Shown here: positions 8,479 to 16,753 of the stretch, piece by piece
How positions within the stretch are numbered: position 1 is the first letter of the stretch
How the letters are laid out: every line of letters starts with the position of its first letter
Source of the DNA: SAR202 cluster bacterium bin90
GTDB taxonomy: Bacteria > Chloroflexota > Dehalococcoidia > Lucifugimonadales > JADFKI01
Reading direction: 5' to 3'
Assembly: GCA_002238855.1 (NCBI GenBank)
Contig: MPND01000027.1
Coordinates: 1 to 49,627 of the forward strand
DNA length: 49,627 nt
Notes under the pieces: generated by a model
Told to the model about the DNA's origin: nothing
What the model saw: only the letters and a program-made list of their open reading frames with translations
The model's database searches: none
Translations under genes and position numbers: made by a program

Positions 8479-9126
8479 GCTGCTCGATCTTCATTTGCGA
8501 GACAGGCACCGGCCACAGGGAGGCCCATCATCTCCGGCGCGCCTCAGATCGGCGAAACCCTGACGGCGGACACAGGCGGCGCCATGGACTCCGATGGCCT
8601 TGGCGCGTTCAGCTACCAGTGGATACGGGTCGACTGTGGTACGGAAACGAACATAGAAGGCGCCACGAGCTCCACATACATCGCAGCGAAATTAGACGAA
8701 GGCAAAAAGTTCAAGCTAGAGGTGAGTTTCACAGACGACGCGGGTAACGAAGAGAGCCTGACAAGCGCGGCTACGGCGGAGGTCGAGCAGCCGTTGACGG
8801 CGTCCGTCAGCAATGTGCCCGACTCACACGACGGCAGTTCCGACATCAAATTCGAACTGCGCTTCAGCGAGGCGCCCGGCGACGATTTCAGCTGCAAGAC
8901 TCTGCGGGATTACGCCTTCACCGTCACGGGCGGCGAGGTTACCCGTGCCCGGCGGCTGGACCAACCCCACAGCATCAGGTGGGAGACCACCGTCAGCCCG
9001 AACTCCAATGGAACCGTCACCATTGTCCTCCCCGTTACCACGGACTGCGCGTCCGATGGCGCCACCTGCACGAGTGACGGCAGGATGTTGTCGAACCGCT
9101 TGGAGTTGACCATCAGCGGTCCTTAG
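8479..9126 (+). pseudogene. Headless fragment of an Ig-like surface protein
   Basis: The frame is open from a TAA at 8476-8478 to the stop at 9126. The first residues (ATGRPIISGAPQIGETLTADT, then YQWIRVD) already lie inside an Ig-like domain of the kind that starts the large surface protein at 25160-28549 (ATGAPSITGTARVGQALTADT). The only ATG (8584) is within the domain, and there is no signal peptide. A second beta domain (VSNVPDSHDG, FELRFSEAPGDDFS, YAFTVTGGEVTRA) and a terminal LELTISGP follow. It therefore looks like the last about 215 residues of a secreted protein whose 5' part has been lost. It would not be exported as it stands. Confidence 0.6.
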
Positions 9127-9274
9127 CGGCTGGGCTGCTGTGCTCAGGAAAAAGTCCTACCTAAAAACCGGGAGCTGCCCACGATGAGTAGGCTACAGCT
9201 GCCGTGTCTTCCCTCAACACTGGGTGTCACTCAAGCGGAACCTCCCACCGGAAAGTTCGCAAATCGGTACGCCT

Positions 9275-9366
9275 TGGTCCGCCTAAGTGGACTCGAACCA
9301 CCCCCGTAAATATCCCAGACCGCAACAGGTGATACGGCAAGCATTTGTATGATGCACTGTAGGCGG
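9275..9366 (-). other. tRNA-like 3' end (T-arm, acceptor, CCA) with matching 5' acceptor strand; no D-arm
   Basis: On the minus strand CCGCCTA (9360-9366) pairs fully with TAGGCGG (9279-9285), which is followed by A and an encoded CCA. The T-arm is GGTGG-TTCGAGT-CCACT with one G-U pair. These elements obey tRNA geometry. The 57 bases between are wrong for a tRNA: no U8, no GG D-loop and no 7-base anticodon loop flanked by a 5-bp stem. Part of that middle (9330-9347) matches the promoter region of the decayed HU copy at 14251-14268. I read this as a broken or recombined tRNA gene, possibly an old integration site. A functional tRNA is unlikely. The flanks (9127-9274 and 9367-9601) show no gene. 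Confidence 0.4.
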
Positions 9367-9601
9367 GCGTTTCGTTGCATTATCTGAAAGAAGTAATGGC
9401 CGTCAACCCAATTCCGTAGTGACTGTCCTGCTAAGTTACCAGCTTTGGGAAAAAGCTCCCTATACTTTACACAAGGACTGTAGTGAGGCATTCCCTCTAA
9501 TTCTGATTGGTGCGCTCTGCCTCGCAGTTCGCTGTTCATCGAGCCTCCTCACGGGGCCGCGGCAAAGGGCGCAGACCCATCCAATCGTATTAGTGTCGCA
9601 C

Positions 9602-10195
9602 TCAGCGCGCGATAAAGCCGCCGTCTATTACGAGCTCAGTTCCGGTGACGAAAGACGCCTCGTCCGACGCGAGAAACAGCACGCCGTAAGCAACTTCGAT
9701 GGTTTCCCCTGTCCGCTGCAATGGTGTCTGCCGTACCAGCTCCTCTGCTGCCCCTGTATTTGGTGTGGTGGTACGGATTGGTGGCATGAAGCCCGGATGC
9801 ACCGAGTTCACGCGGATACCCTGGGGTCCGTACTGCACAGCCATCGCCTTGGTGAGGATGCGCACGGCGCCCTTCGAGGCATGATACGCTGGATGATCGC
9901 CATCACCCCCGACAATTCCCGCTATGGATGAGATGTTGACGATGGAGCCGCCGGTCTTTGCCATCCGCTCTATAGCGTACTTTGTTCCAAGAAACACGCC
10001 TGTCGCGTTCACATCCATAATCCGATTCCATTCATCGAAGTCCAGCCTATCAATCTCAGGAGAATCCCCGCTGATGCCCGCGTTGTTGACGAGAATGTCC
10101 AGCTTGCCGTAGTTCCTTGCGGCCCGGCGATTCGGCCGCGACTCGCGGAATAGGGAGGTAATAACAGAAGAATACTGCTGGGGCAGCAGATCAAG
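9602..10195 (-). pseudogene. SDR-family dehydrogenase lacking its N-terminal Rossmann segment
   Basis: The readable protein begins around NYGKLDILVNNAG and continues with NRIMDVNATG, GSIVNISSIAG, the catalytic YHASK, IRVNSVHPG and a C-terminal FVTGTELVIDGG, a classical short-chain dehydrogenase of the cyclic-alcohol or 3-oxoacyl type. The first about 60 residues of a normal SDR, including TGxxxGIG, are absent. The frame runs back through about 30 residues of unrelated sequence to a TAG at 10196-10198, just 1 bp beyond the HU stop. The active-site Tyr and Lys survive but the cofactor-binding fold does not, so the product should be inactive. A shorter start at ATG 10018 exists. It looks truncated by a rearrangement joining it to HU. 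Confidence 0.75.
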
Positions 10196-10199
10196 CTAG

Positions 10200-10505
10200 C
10201 TATTGATGACCGTCGCGCACAGTTTGTTCGAGCGTGTTCCCAGCTTTGAACGCGACGTACTTCCGAGCCGGAACATCGATCATCTGACCGGCATTCTCTC
10301 CGGCTATCGCTCGCATCTGGCGGGCAGCCCTCTCCTTAACGGAGAATGTACCGAAACCGGTCAACGTCACACGATCGTTCTCAGAAAGCGCCTGCTCGAT
10401 GCTGTCGAGTACCGCAGCGGTGGCATCCGCCGCAGCGGCCTGACTAACCCCCATTCGGTCTGCGACGATCTTGCTCAACTCTGCTCTGTGTATCACGCTC
10501 GCCAT
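10200..10505 (-). CDS. HU-family nucleoid DNA-binding protein
   Basis: 101 residues, close to the usual 90-100. It starts ASVIHRAELSKIVADRMGVS and has the HU body TGFGTFSVKERAAR, a DNA-binding arm (GENAGQMIDVPARKYVAFKAG) and a short tail. HU dimers bend and compact DNA and also assist recombination and replication. ATG at 10505 was chosen because the next residues match the family start. A good promoter lies 78-106 bp upstream. The stop is TAG. A decayed second copy, with the same promoter region, is at 13989-14173. Confidence 0.93.
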   Translation of the reverse strand: MASVIHRAELSKIVADRMGVSQAAAADATAAVLDSIEQALSENDRVTLTGFGTFSVKERAARQMRAIAGENAGQMIDVPARKYVAFKAGNTLEQTVRDGHQ

Positions 10506-10582
10506 ATGACTATCGCCTCCCCATCTGGAATGTGACCAGTAATTCTAGAATCTATTCTCGAAAATGTCCGAGTCCGCGACTA

Positions 10583-10611
10583 ATAATAGGGCAAGTACTT
10601 ATATGTTGCAA
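10583..10611 (-). promoter_or_regulatory. Promoter of the HU gene
   Basis: Minus strand: TTGCAA (10606-10611), exactly 17 bp, TATTAT (10583-10588), giving a leader of about 70 bases to the ATG at 10505. The region 10520-10640 is recognisably similar to 14175-14300 ahead of the decayed HU copy, so it was duplicated with the gene. Confidence 0.55.
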
Positions 10612-10701
10612 TGAATGTGGGTAGATCGTTGCAATGGCGGCGTGGTGCCCAATAATGGCAATGTTGTGTGAATACAGACCAAGTAGCAGCCGGCAGAGAG
10701 A

Positions 10702-11625
10702 CTATTCATCGCTACGGCCGTCATCGAGAATAAATAAGGGTCCGTCCCCCCTTATCACAGTAAGCTCAATGTCGACCGCCTCCAGCAGGGCAGCCCTGCC
10801 CTGCAATTCTGGGAAACGCTCAAAAGTACGCCGCATCTCGGGGATCAAGTCGGATTTGCTTGGTTGAACCACACCCTCAGGGAGCAGAATCTCTATGTCG
10901 ATCACACCTTTTCTGGGTTCGTAACCCGTCATAAAGTTATCGTATCCCAGGTCGCGGAGCGCCATTCCCGCTACTCTAGCGCGCCGTCTGTGATCAGCCA
11001 TTGATATCAACCCGTCTCCGGTGAGTATGACGTTATCCATAGTCTTGATGTCTGTGGGTACTGTTCCTGTAAACCGGATGTTGCCTCTCGTATTGGGGCC
11101 TTCAGTGCCAGGAAGCGAATCCATCCATACTGCGGAAATCTGATCAGGGAACTGCTTGATGAGTTCATGCGCATATTCCCCAAACGATTCCTGGGATGCC
11201 ATCGCGGTAGCAATCCGTTCCACTGATAGTCCAGTTTCTGCTGCAATGATGGCATTGTCCGGATTTGGAGTATCGTCTGGAGTCTGACGCACCAGGTCCG
11301 GGCCGATGTTATCCTCGTGGTCTGAAACAGCCCGGACCTGAATAGGCGCCAATGTCGGATACGGCGTGGGCGTCTTAGTGGGCGCGGTGGAGTCAAAGGC
11401 AGATGAAGCAGACGAACGTCCCGTTCTCGCACTCGCCGCATCAGATTGCCGTACAGCCGCGCCCCGAGATTCAAGCTCGGAATTGGCAAGTACCTCAACC
11501 TCTTCGACAGCTTCAACCTCGTCCATTTCTGGTTCGCTCGCGCAGCCCGCGGCTATCGCAAGCACCATGACAGCGATAACAAGAACAGCGCACCTCAAGT
11601 ACGAATATGCCGACGGGTGGAGCAT
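10702..11625 (-). CDS. Secreted lipoprotein of unknown function
   Basis: About 307 residues from ATG 11625; upstream ATGs at 11664 and 11709 would only add a charged stretch ahead of the signal. The signal peptide (YLRCAVLVIAVMVLAIAAGC) carries a lipobox with Cys at about 27. An acidic, Thr/Pro-containing linker follows, and then a folded region from about 105 with SVERIATAMASQESFGEYAHELIKQFP, GNIRFTGTVP and DLGYDNFMTGYEPRKGVIDIEILLPEG. That arrangement recalls secreted proteins with BON- or protease-inhibitor-like alpha/beta repeats, but I cannot assign a family. It should be anchored outside the membrane. The gap to the HU gene holds only the HU promoter. Confidence 0.7.
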   Translation of the reverse strand: MLHPSAYSYLRCAVLVIAVMVLAIAAGCASEPEMDEVEAVEEVEVLANSELESRGAAVRQSDAASARTGRSSASSAFDSTAPTKTPTPYPTLAPIQVRAVSDHEDNIGPDLVRQTPDDTPNPDNAIIAAETGLSVERIATAMASQESFGEYAHELIKQFPDQISAVWMDSLPGTEGPNTRGNIRFTGTVPTDIKTMDNVILTGDGLISMADHRRRARVAGMALRDLGYDNFMTGYEPRKGVIDIEILLPEGVVQPSKSDLIPEMRRTFERFPELQGRAALLEAVDIELTVIRGDGPLFILDDGRSDE

Positions 11626-11919
11626 CCTCGTTGTTGCCTCTTCTCTCTTGTCCGTATTCTGCATTTGCTGACCACGGCAGTTAATTGTCCTGCTCATTGT
11701 ACGAAACATCCCGGCGGCTCATGCAGTTCGTGGGGTTGGCAGGTTCTCCGTAGTTCGATGTCAACAGACAGGCGACATACTGATCAGGCGGGATTGGGAG
11801 TGCCAAAAATAGTCTTACCCGTGGTCGGGCGCTAATTTGGCCGGGTCCCCAGAGATATAAAGACTGACTGCCTGTGAAGCCGCTCTCGCTTGCCTCCCAG
11901 ATGCGAAGTAAGCTCGGAC

Positions 11920-12384
11920 TCACTCGTCACTCGGTCTGGGCAACCCGGGTCTGAAGCCGAAAATAATCGCAGTCACTATCGATGCTAGGGCCGATGGCAA
12001 ATAGAACAGACCGATTGATAGAAGCCCCAAGACGCTGAAAATTAGAAGAACTACCGCCAAGCCTCCCAGTATCAAAGTATTGCCGGCCCGCCCGCCATTG
12101 CCCTTCCAGGTTAACAGTGACAGCAGAGCCAACCCTGTTACTAGCACGGGGGCAGACAACGGGAGCAGAACCCAATATCCATTCACCTCGGTCAGAGAGG
12201 CCGAGTATCGAGCCACCTCCGTCGTAGTTGCACCTCCACCATCAACGCTGACCGCAGCAGCCGAGATTCCCTGATAAGAATAAGGCCAAAGCGCCAACCA
12301 CAAGAATGCAGCCCACGCCAGAAGATGGGTGATCGTGGCTGATACAGCCGCGGCACGGCTTTTCCGGATTTCTTGGAGTATCAA
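11920..12384 (-). CDS. Four-helix integral membrane protein, hypothetical
   Basis: 154 residues with four hydrophobic segments: about 16-36 (THLLAWAAFLWLALWPY), 69-90 (YWVLLPLSAPVLVTGLALLSLL), 100-122 and 124-146. An extracytoplasmic loop with VDGGGATTTEVARYS lies between helices 1 and 2. The start is a TTG at 12384 that overlaps the stop of the 79-codon upstream frame (TTGA), which suggests translational coupling. No family recognised. Confidence 0.65.
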   Translation of the reverse strand: MILQEIRKSRAAAVSATITHLLAWAAFLWLALWPYSYQGISAAAVSVDGGGATTTEVARYSASLTEVNGYWVLLPLSAPVLVTGLALLSLLTWKGNGGRAGNTLILGGLAVVLLIFSVLGLLSIGLFYLPSALASIVTAIIFGFRPGLPRPSDE

Positions 12385-12620
12385 GTCGATGTTTCCTTGT
12401 CTTCACCTACACTGCGCTTCACCAGCTTTGATGTGATCAAAATCAAGACATCTGGGCCAGTTGCATTGAGATTCAGACCCGATCCCAGATGACCTGAGTA
12501 TATCATCGCAGTTGCACAGCATTTGGGACATTCTGGAATGAGACTTCCTTGTGCGCTATACAATTGGCGAACACCCTCATACACTACTTCTGAGCAAGTT
12601 GTCGCAACCGGGCCTTTCAA
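12381..12620 (-). CDS. Small Cys-containing hypothetical protein, coupled to the membrane protein
   Basis: 79 residues from a TTG at 12620, with a CPKC knuckle at about 31-34 and a further Cys next to it. The rest (SGLNLNATGPDVLILITSKLVKR) looks like a short beta-rich tail. The strongest support is the overlap with the downstream membrane-protein start (TTGA). The ribosome site for 12620 is poor, so the true start could be elsewhere or the frame could be fortuitous. It could be a degenerate zinc ribbon, but only one CxxC is present. Confidence 0.33.
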   Translation of the reverse strand: MKGPVATTCSEVVYEGVRQLYSAQGSLIPECPKCCATAMIYSGHLGSGLNLNATGPDVLILITSKLVKRSVGEDKETST

Positions 12621-12822
12621 AGGGATGCGGTGCTATTCTTATCGGGCAAGAGGGAAATTGAGATGTAGGGGTCGTCTCCCCGACAGGTTTCAGATTATGC
12701 GGCAGTCGTATCAGATGGCGGACCAAACTCCACAGCCGATGGGTTCGCCTCGACCGAGTGCCTCCGCGACCTGGCGACTCAGAATGCTCTTGAGCAAGCT
12801 CATAAATAGGAGATGCACTAAA

Positions 12823-13293
12823 ATGGCTGAAGGTGAAAGCCCAGTGAGGCTGAAAGTGGCCTCGGTTCTCGGACTTGCCCTGATCCTGCTGATGGTCACG
12901 GCATGCGGCGATGATATTCAACTGCAGTATATTCCCTCTTCGTCGGGCGATGAGCAAGTGCGCCCTGCGCAGGGTGGCTCGCTGTCAGCAACCGCCAGGG
13001 TGGGAGAAGAGCTTTTCAACAACAACTGCTTGCGCTGTCATGGGCAGAACGCCACCGGGACGAACCAGGGGCCGCCGCTGGTGCACAGACTCTATGAGCC
13101 CGGTCATCACTCGGACGCCAGCATTCGAAGCGCTGTCCTCAACGGCGTGCCGTCACATCACTGGTCATTCGGCGACATGCCACCTGTTTCAGGCGTGTCG
13201 AAGAACGAAGTAGAGACAATAATCTGCTATGTGAGAGAGGTTCAGCGGGCCGAAGGCATATTCGAGGGAGACGCCTATGCGACGATGTGTTAA
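12823..13293 (+). CDS. Cytochrome c lipoprotein
   Basis: 156 residues from ATG 12823, chosen because AGGAGA sits 9 bp upstream (12808-12813) and the next residues form a lipoprotein signal ending VTAC (Cys28). One haem-attachment site CLRCH lies at 69-73 and a probable distal Met ligand in DMPPVSGVS near the C-terminal helix, as in class I cytochromes c. The protein would be lipid-anchored outside the cytoplasmic membrane and pass electrons between respiratory complexes. A second lipid-anchored cytochrome c follows 100 bp downstream. Neither is next to an oxidase gene, so the partner is unknown. Confidence 0.85.
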   Translation: MAEGESPVRLKVASVLGLALILLMVTACGDDIQLQYIPSSSGDEQVRPAQGGSLSATARVGEELFNNNCLRCHGQNATGTNQGPPLVHRLYEPGHHSDASIRSAVLNGVPSHHWSFGDMPPVSGVSKNEVETIICYVREVQRAEGIFEGDAYATMC

Positions 13294-13394
13294 TCCGCAA
13301 GTCGGCGCCCAGTCTGGTAAGTTGATTAAGTTAGGGCATCAGCGAGAGTAATGCTCAAAGCCTATAACACGGCCCGGGTTTCCGGAGGGTAGAC

Positions 13395-13901
13395 TTGCAT
13401 AGGTACAGCAGTGCGCCTAATTTCTTCACAGCTACCCTCTTGTCTTTGGCTCTCGCCTCCATCTTCCTTACCGCCTGCGCGTCATCCTTCGGAGGATCAG
13501 TTCCTCTTTTTTCGTCCTCCTCTTCTGGGCAGGAGATTTTCGCCGCCAACTGCGCCGTATGCCACGGTGTAAGTGGAGAAGGGCAACCTGACTGGCACAT
13601 TAAGAGGTCGGACGGTACCCTGCCACCACCGCCCCTAAATGGGGACGGCCATACATGGCACCACGGCGACGGCCTCCTCTACCGGATCATCAGTCAGGGT
13701 GGAAAAACGCTCGAAGACCCCAATTATCCGGGCTTCAAGAGCGGCATGCCTGCATTTGGAGAGCGACTCACACACGAGGAGACCGTCGAAGTCATTGAAT
13801 ATGTGAAAAGCCTGTGGGGTGACAAGAGCAAGCTTGGAATGTCAATTCGGGAGTCGCAGAAACTGGTGAGCGAGCAGGACCCTTTCCCTGAAGGCAATTA
13901 G
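13395..13901 (+). CDS. Cytochrome c lipoprotein
   Basis: 168 residues from a TTG at 13395 with GGAGGG at 13384-13389 as ribosome site. Signal peptide with lipobox LTAC (Cys28), a Ser-rich spacer, haem site CAVCH at 53-57, and a probable axial Met in KSGMPAFGERL, followed by the usual C-terminal helix EETVEVIEYVKSLW. It is a single-haem class I cytochrome. The loop WHIKRSDGTLPPPPLNGDGHTWHHGDG is longer than usual and resembles cytochromes that accompany copper-containing or quinol-oxidising enzymes. It probably works with the preceding cytochrome gene. Confidence 0.85.
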   Translation: MHRYSSAPNFFTATLLSLALASIFLTACASSFGGSVPLFSSSSSGQEIFAANCAVCHGVSGEGQPDWHIKRSDGTLPPPPLNGDGHTWHHGDGLLYRIISQGGKTLEDPNYPGFKSGMPAFGERLTHEETVEVIEYVKSLWGDKSKLGMSIRESQKLVSEQDPFPEGN

Positions 13902-13988
13902 CGAGATTTGCAGGATACAGAGCTTGGTATGCGGTGCCCCACAGGACCGTGAGTGTTCGAGGCAAATAGCCCGCATTTATCGGACTCG

Positions 13989-14173
13989 GGCAGCCCTCTC
14001 CTAAACGGAGAATGTTCCGAAACCGGTCAACGGTACATGATATTTCTTAGAAAGCGGCTACCCGACGCTGTAGAGGGCTGCAGCAGTAGCATCCGATGCA
14101 GCTGCCTGGCTAACGCCCATCCAATCTGCGACGATCTTACTCAACTCCGCCCTATGTATCACGCTCGCCAAAC
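13989..14173 (-). pseudogene. Decayed second copy of HU
   Basis: Read from 14173 on the minus strand it begins (TTG)ASVIHRAELSKIVAD and follows the intact HU at 10200-10505 residue for residue, with WMGVSQAAASDATAAAL. It then meets a TAG where HU has the Gln of SIEQ, resumes with LTGFGTFSV, meets a second TAG where HU has Lys, and continues ERAAR before similarity ends. The DNA-binding arm is absent. Start codon lost (ATG to TTG), two nonsense codons and a missing 3' third make this a clear pseudogene. The promoter region upstream is preserved. Confidence 0.82.
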
Positions 14174-14249
14174 GAGCTGTCTCCTCCTCATCTGGCATGG
14201 GGGTTCGCTGTTGTAAATGCTGTCCATAACAATGTCCGAACTGAGACTA

Positions 14250-14278
14250 ATGATACGGCAAACATTTGCACTTTGGAA
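14250..14278 (-). promoter_or_regulatory. Relict promoter of the HU pseudogene
   Basis: Minus strand: TTCCAA (14273-14278), 17 bp, TATCAT (14250-14255), at the same relative place as the HU promoter at 10583-10611. The adjoining bases AATGTCCGA and GACTAAT are shared by both copies. The rest of 14280-14510 shows no gene, only a short direct repeat GTTCGCAGGAC near 14390. Confidence 0.45.
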
Positions 14279-14514
14279 TGAATGAGCGTAAAGATGTTGC
14301 GTAGGCTAGGCAGAGTACATCCTGTGAGCACTAAGAATGGTGGGGTACTATTCTTGCTGGTTCCGACACTCACGTGCCTCCTTCCATGTTCGCAGGACCC
14401 AGGTTCGCAGGACGCGCCTCAAAGCCTGTGAACTCACCAATCAACTTCGGAAGAACCTGATGCCCCGCTATGGGCAAGTTCCGCCGTGGTGTGGATGACC
14501 ATAGTTCACATAGT

Positions 14515-14530
14515 TTTAACACGGGTGCAA
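14515..14530 (+). promoter_or_regulatory. Shared motif ahead of nasA (candidate operator or promoter)
   Basis: TTTAACACGGGTGCAA, 15 of 16 bases identical to the motif at 19702-19717 ahead of narK. Its core ACAC-GG-GTGT is a short inverted repeat at the narK site and nearly so here. It lies 50 bp upstream of the ATG at 14581. Two copies ahead of two transcription units of one pathway suggest a common regulator. Confidence 0.5.
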
Positions 14531-14580
14531 TACAAAGGAAAAAGTTGCGAGATAGGGTGAAAACTGGGACAAGTCTATCA

Positions 14581-16699
14581 ATGGAGGATATTCACCCTGC
14601 TTTCGGAAATTGCGCTTGAGGATGTTGGAACGGCAACGCGAACGCATTGCCCGTACTGCGCGTTTCAGTGCGGGATGGTGGTGGAGGGCGCGGCGGCTGA
14701 CCCGAAGATTGCGGGGAACACGGAGTTTCCGGTGAACAAGGGCGCACTCTGCATCAAGGGGTGGACTGCGGCGAGTGCGCTGAACCACCCTGAGCGGCTG
14801 CGGTCGCCGCTGATGCGGGATGCGGACGGTAATCTCGTGCCGGTGAGCTGGGACACCGCCATGGAGCGCATTGTGAGCGAGTTCCGGCGCACGCAAGACG
14901 ACTTTGGTGCGGATGCGGTGGGAGTGTTCGGGGGCGGGTCGCTGACGAACGAGAAGTCGTACCTGATGGGCAAGTTCGCGCGGGTGGCGCTGGGCACGGC
15001 GAATATCGACTACAACGGGCGCTTCTGCATGTCTTCGGCTGCTGCAGCTAGCATCAAGGCGTTCGGGATCGACCGGGGGCTGCCGTTTCCGGTGGAGGAC
15101 ATTGCGGGCGCAGAGGCGATACTGCTGGTGGGAAGCAACGCATCAGAGACGATGCCGCCGATAATGCAGTATTTCGAGGCGCAGCGGACGAATGGCGGGC
15201 GTCTCATCGTCGCTGACCCGCGCCTGACTCCGACGGCGCAGAGGGCGGACCTTCACCTGAGATTGACACCGGGCACGGACGCCGCGCTTGCGAACGGGAT
15301 TCTGCACATACTGGTGCGGGATGGGCTGATAGACGCGGATTACATCGAGACGCGGACAGAGGGGTTTGCTGCGGTGCGCGGGCTGGTATCGACATACTGG
15401 CCGGAGCGTGTGGAGCGGATCACGGGGGTGTCTGAGGCGAACCTGGTGCGGGCGGCGCACATGCTTGGTGAGGCGCGCACTGCGATGGTGCTGACGGCGC
15501 GGGGGACGGAGCAGCAGGCGCAGGGCGTGAACAACACGCTGTCGTTCATCAATATCGCGCTGGCGCTGGGGCTCTTGGGCAAGGCGAACAGCGGGTATGG
15601 CTGCCTGACGGGGCAGGGGAACGGTCAGGGCGGCAGAGAGCACGGGCAGAAGGCCGATCAGCTTCCGGGCTATCGCAAGATCGACGATCCTGCGGCGCGC
15701 ACGCATGTAGCATCGGTGTGGGGCATCGACCCCGATACGCTGCCTGCGCCAGGTATGTCTGCCTATGAAATGCTAGATTCGCTGGGACGCGAGGGTGGTG
15801 TGCGATCGCTGCTGGTGCTGGGTTCCAATGTGGTCGTGTCGGCGCCGAATGCCATCCATGTGGAGCGCAGGCTGCGGTCGCTGGACTTCCTTGTGGTGTC
15901 GGACTTCTTCCTGTCGGAGACGGCTGAGATGGCGGACGTTGTGCTGCCGTCGGCGCAGTGGGCGGAGGAAGCGGGGACGATGACGAACCTCGAGGGGCGC
16001 GTGATTATGAGGAAGCAGGCGTTCGAGCCGCCGCCGGAGGTTCGGGACGACATGCAGATGATCTGCGAGCTTGCCGAGCGGATGGGCAAGGGGCAGTACT
16101 TCAGTTACGAGAGTGCGGAGGATGTTTTCAACGAACTGAGGCAGGCGAGCTCGGGTGGGCCTGCGGACTATTCGGGGATTTCATACGAGAAGATCGAGGC
16201 GAATGACGGGGTGTTCTGGCCGTGTCCTGACGATGGGCATGCCGGGACGCCGCGCATGTTCACGGAGCGGTTCGCAACGCCTAGCGGCAGGGCAGGCTTC
16301 AATGCGGTGCAGCACCAGCCGCCCGCCGATCCGCCGAACTCGGTGTTTCCGCTGTATCTGACAACTGGGAGGCTGCTGGCACAGTACCAGAGTGGCACTC
16401 AGACACGGCGGGTCGAGGAGCTCGTAGGGATGGCGCCGGAGGCTATGGTCGAGGTGCATCCGACGACTGCGCGGGTGTACGGGCTGCTGAACGGCGGGAT
16501 AGCGCGGATTAGCACACGGCGTGGCGATGCGGAATTCAAAGTGCGAGTTACGGCGAATATCCGCGAGGATACGCTGTTTGTGCCCTTCCACTGGGGCGGG
16601 AAGCGAGCGGCGAACCGGCTGACGAACGCCGCGCTGGATCCAACGAGCAGGATGCCGGAGTTCAAGGTGTGCGGCGCGATGATTGAGGCAATGGACTGA
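14581..16699 (+). CDS. nasA: Assimilatory nitrate reductase catalytic subunit (molybdopterin, 4Fe-4S)
   Basis: A cytoplasmic Mo-bisMGD oxidoreductase that reduces nitrate to nitrite. The N-terminal cluster motif is CPYCAFQCG, with the fourth Cys in GALCIKGW. Then come SWDTAME, GGGSLTNEK, NGRFCMSSAAAA, LVGSNASETMPP, the GQGNGQGGREHGQKADQLPG cofactor loop, and the C-terminal MoCo-binding domain with LTTGRLLAQYQSGTQTRR and FVPFHWG. About 690 residues, lacking the C-terminal BFD [2Fe-2S] extension of some NasA proteins. The start is unclear: the frame has no ATG, GTG or TTG before the first Cys. ATG 14581 is one base out of frame, so I placed the start there assuming an indel near 14610; a CTG or ATT start is the alternative. 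First gene of a nas cluster. Confidence 0.9.
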
Positions 16700-16753
16700 G
16701 AGTAACTTACTCCAGTAGACAGAATGAACAGGACAAGCAGGTAGAGGTCTGAA

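Noticed and set aside
9275..9366. tRNA-Sec (selC), considered because of the length of about 92 nt and the nearby selenoprotein
   Set aside because: There is no UCA anticodon in a proper loop, no long D stem, and the acceptor has 7 rather than 8 pairs.
11681..11923. 80-codon minus-strand frame between the lipoprotein and membrane protein genes
   Set aside because: No protein-like pattern, no ribosome site, and not coupled in a convincing way to a neighbour.
1431..14110. Reassignment of TAG to an amino acid, suggested by TAG codons in the kinase and the HU copy
   Set aside because: TAG is a normal terminator for intact genes here (HU, narK, the Sec lipoprotein), and TAA also interrupts a gene, so a code change is not supported.
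13953..14216. Plus-strand frame resembling the plus-strand frame over HU at 10203-10535
   Set aside because: Both are antisense to HU sequence; the similarity comes from the HU duplication on the minus strand.
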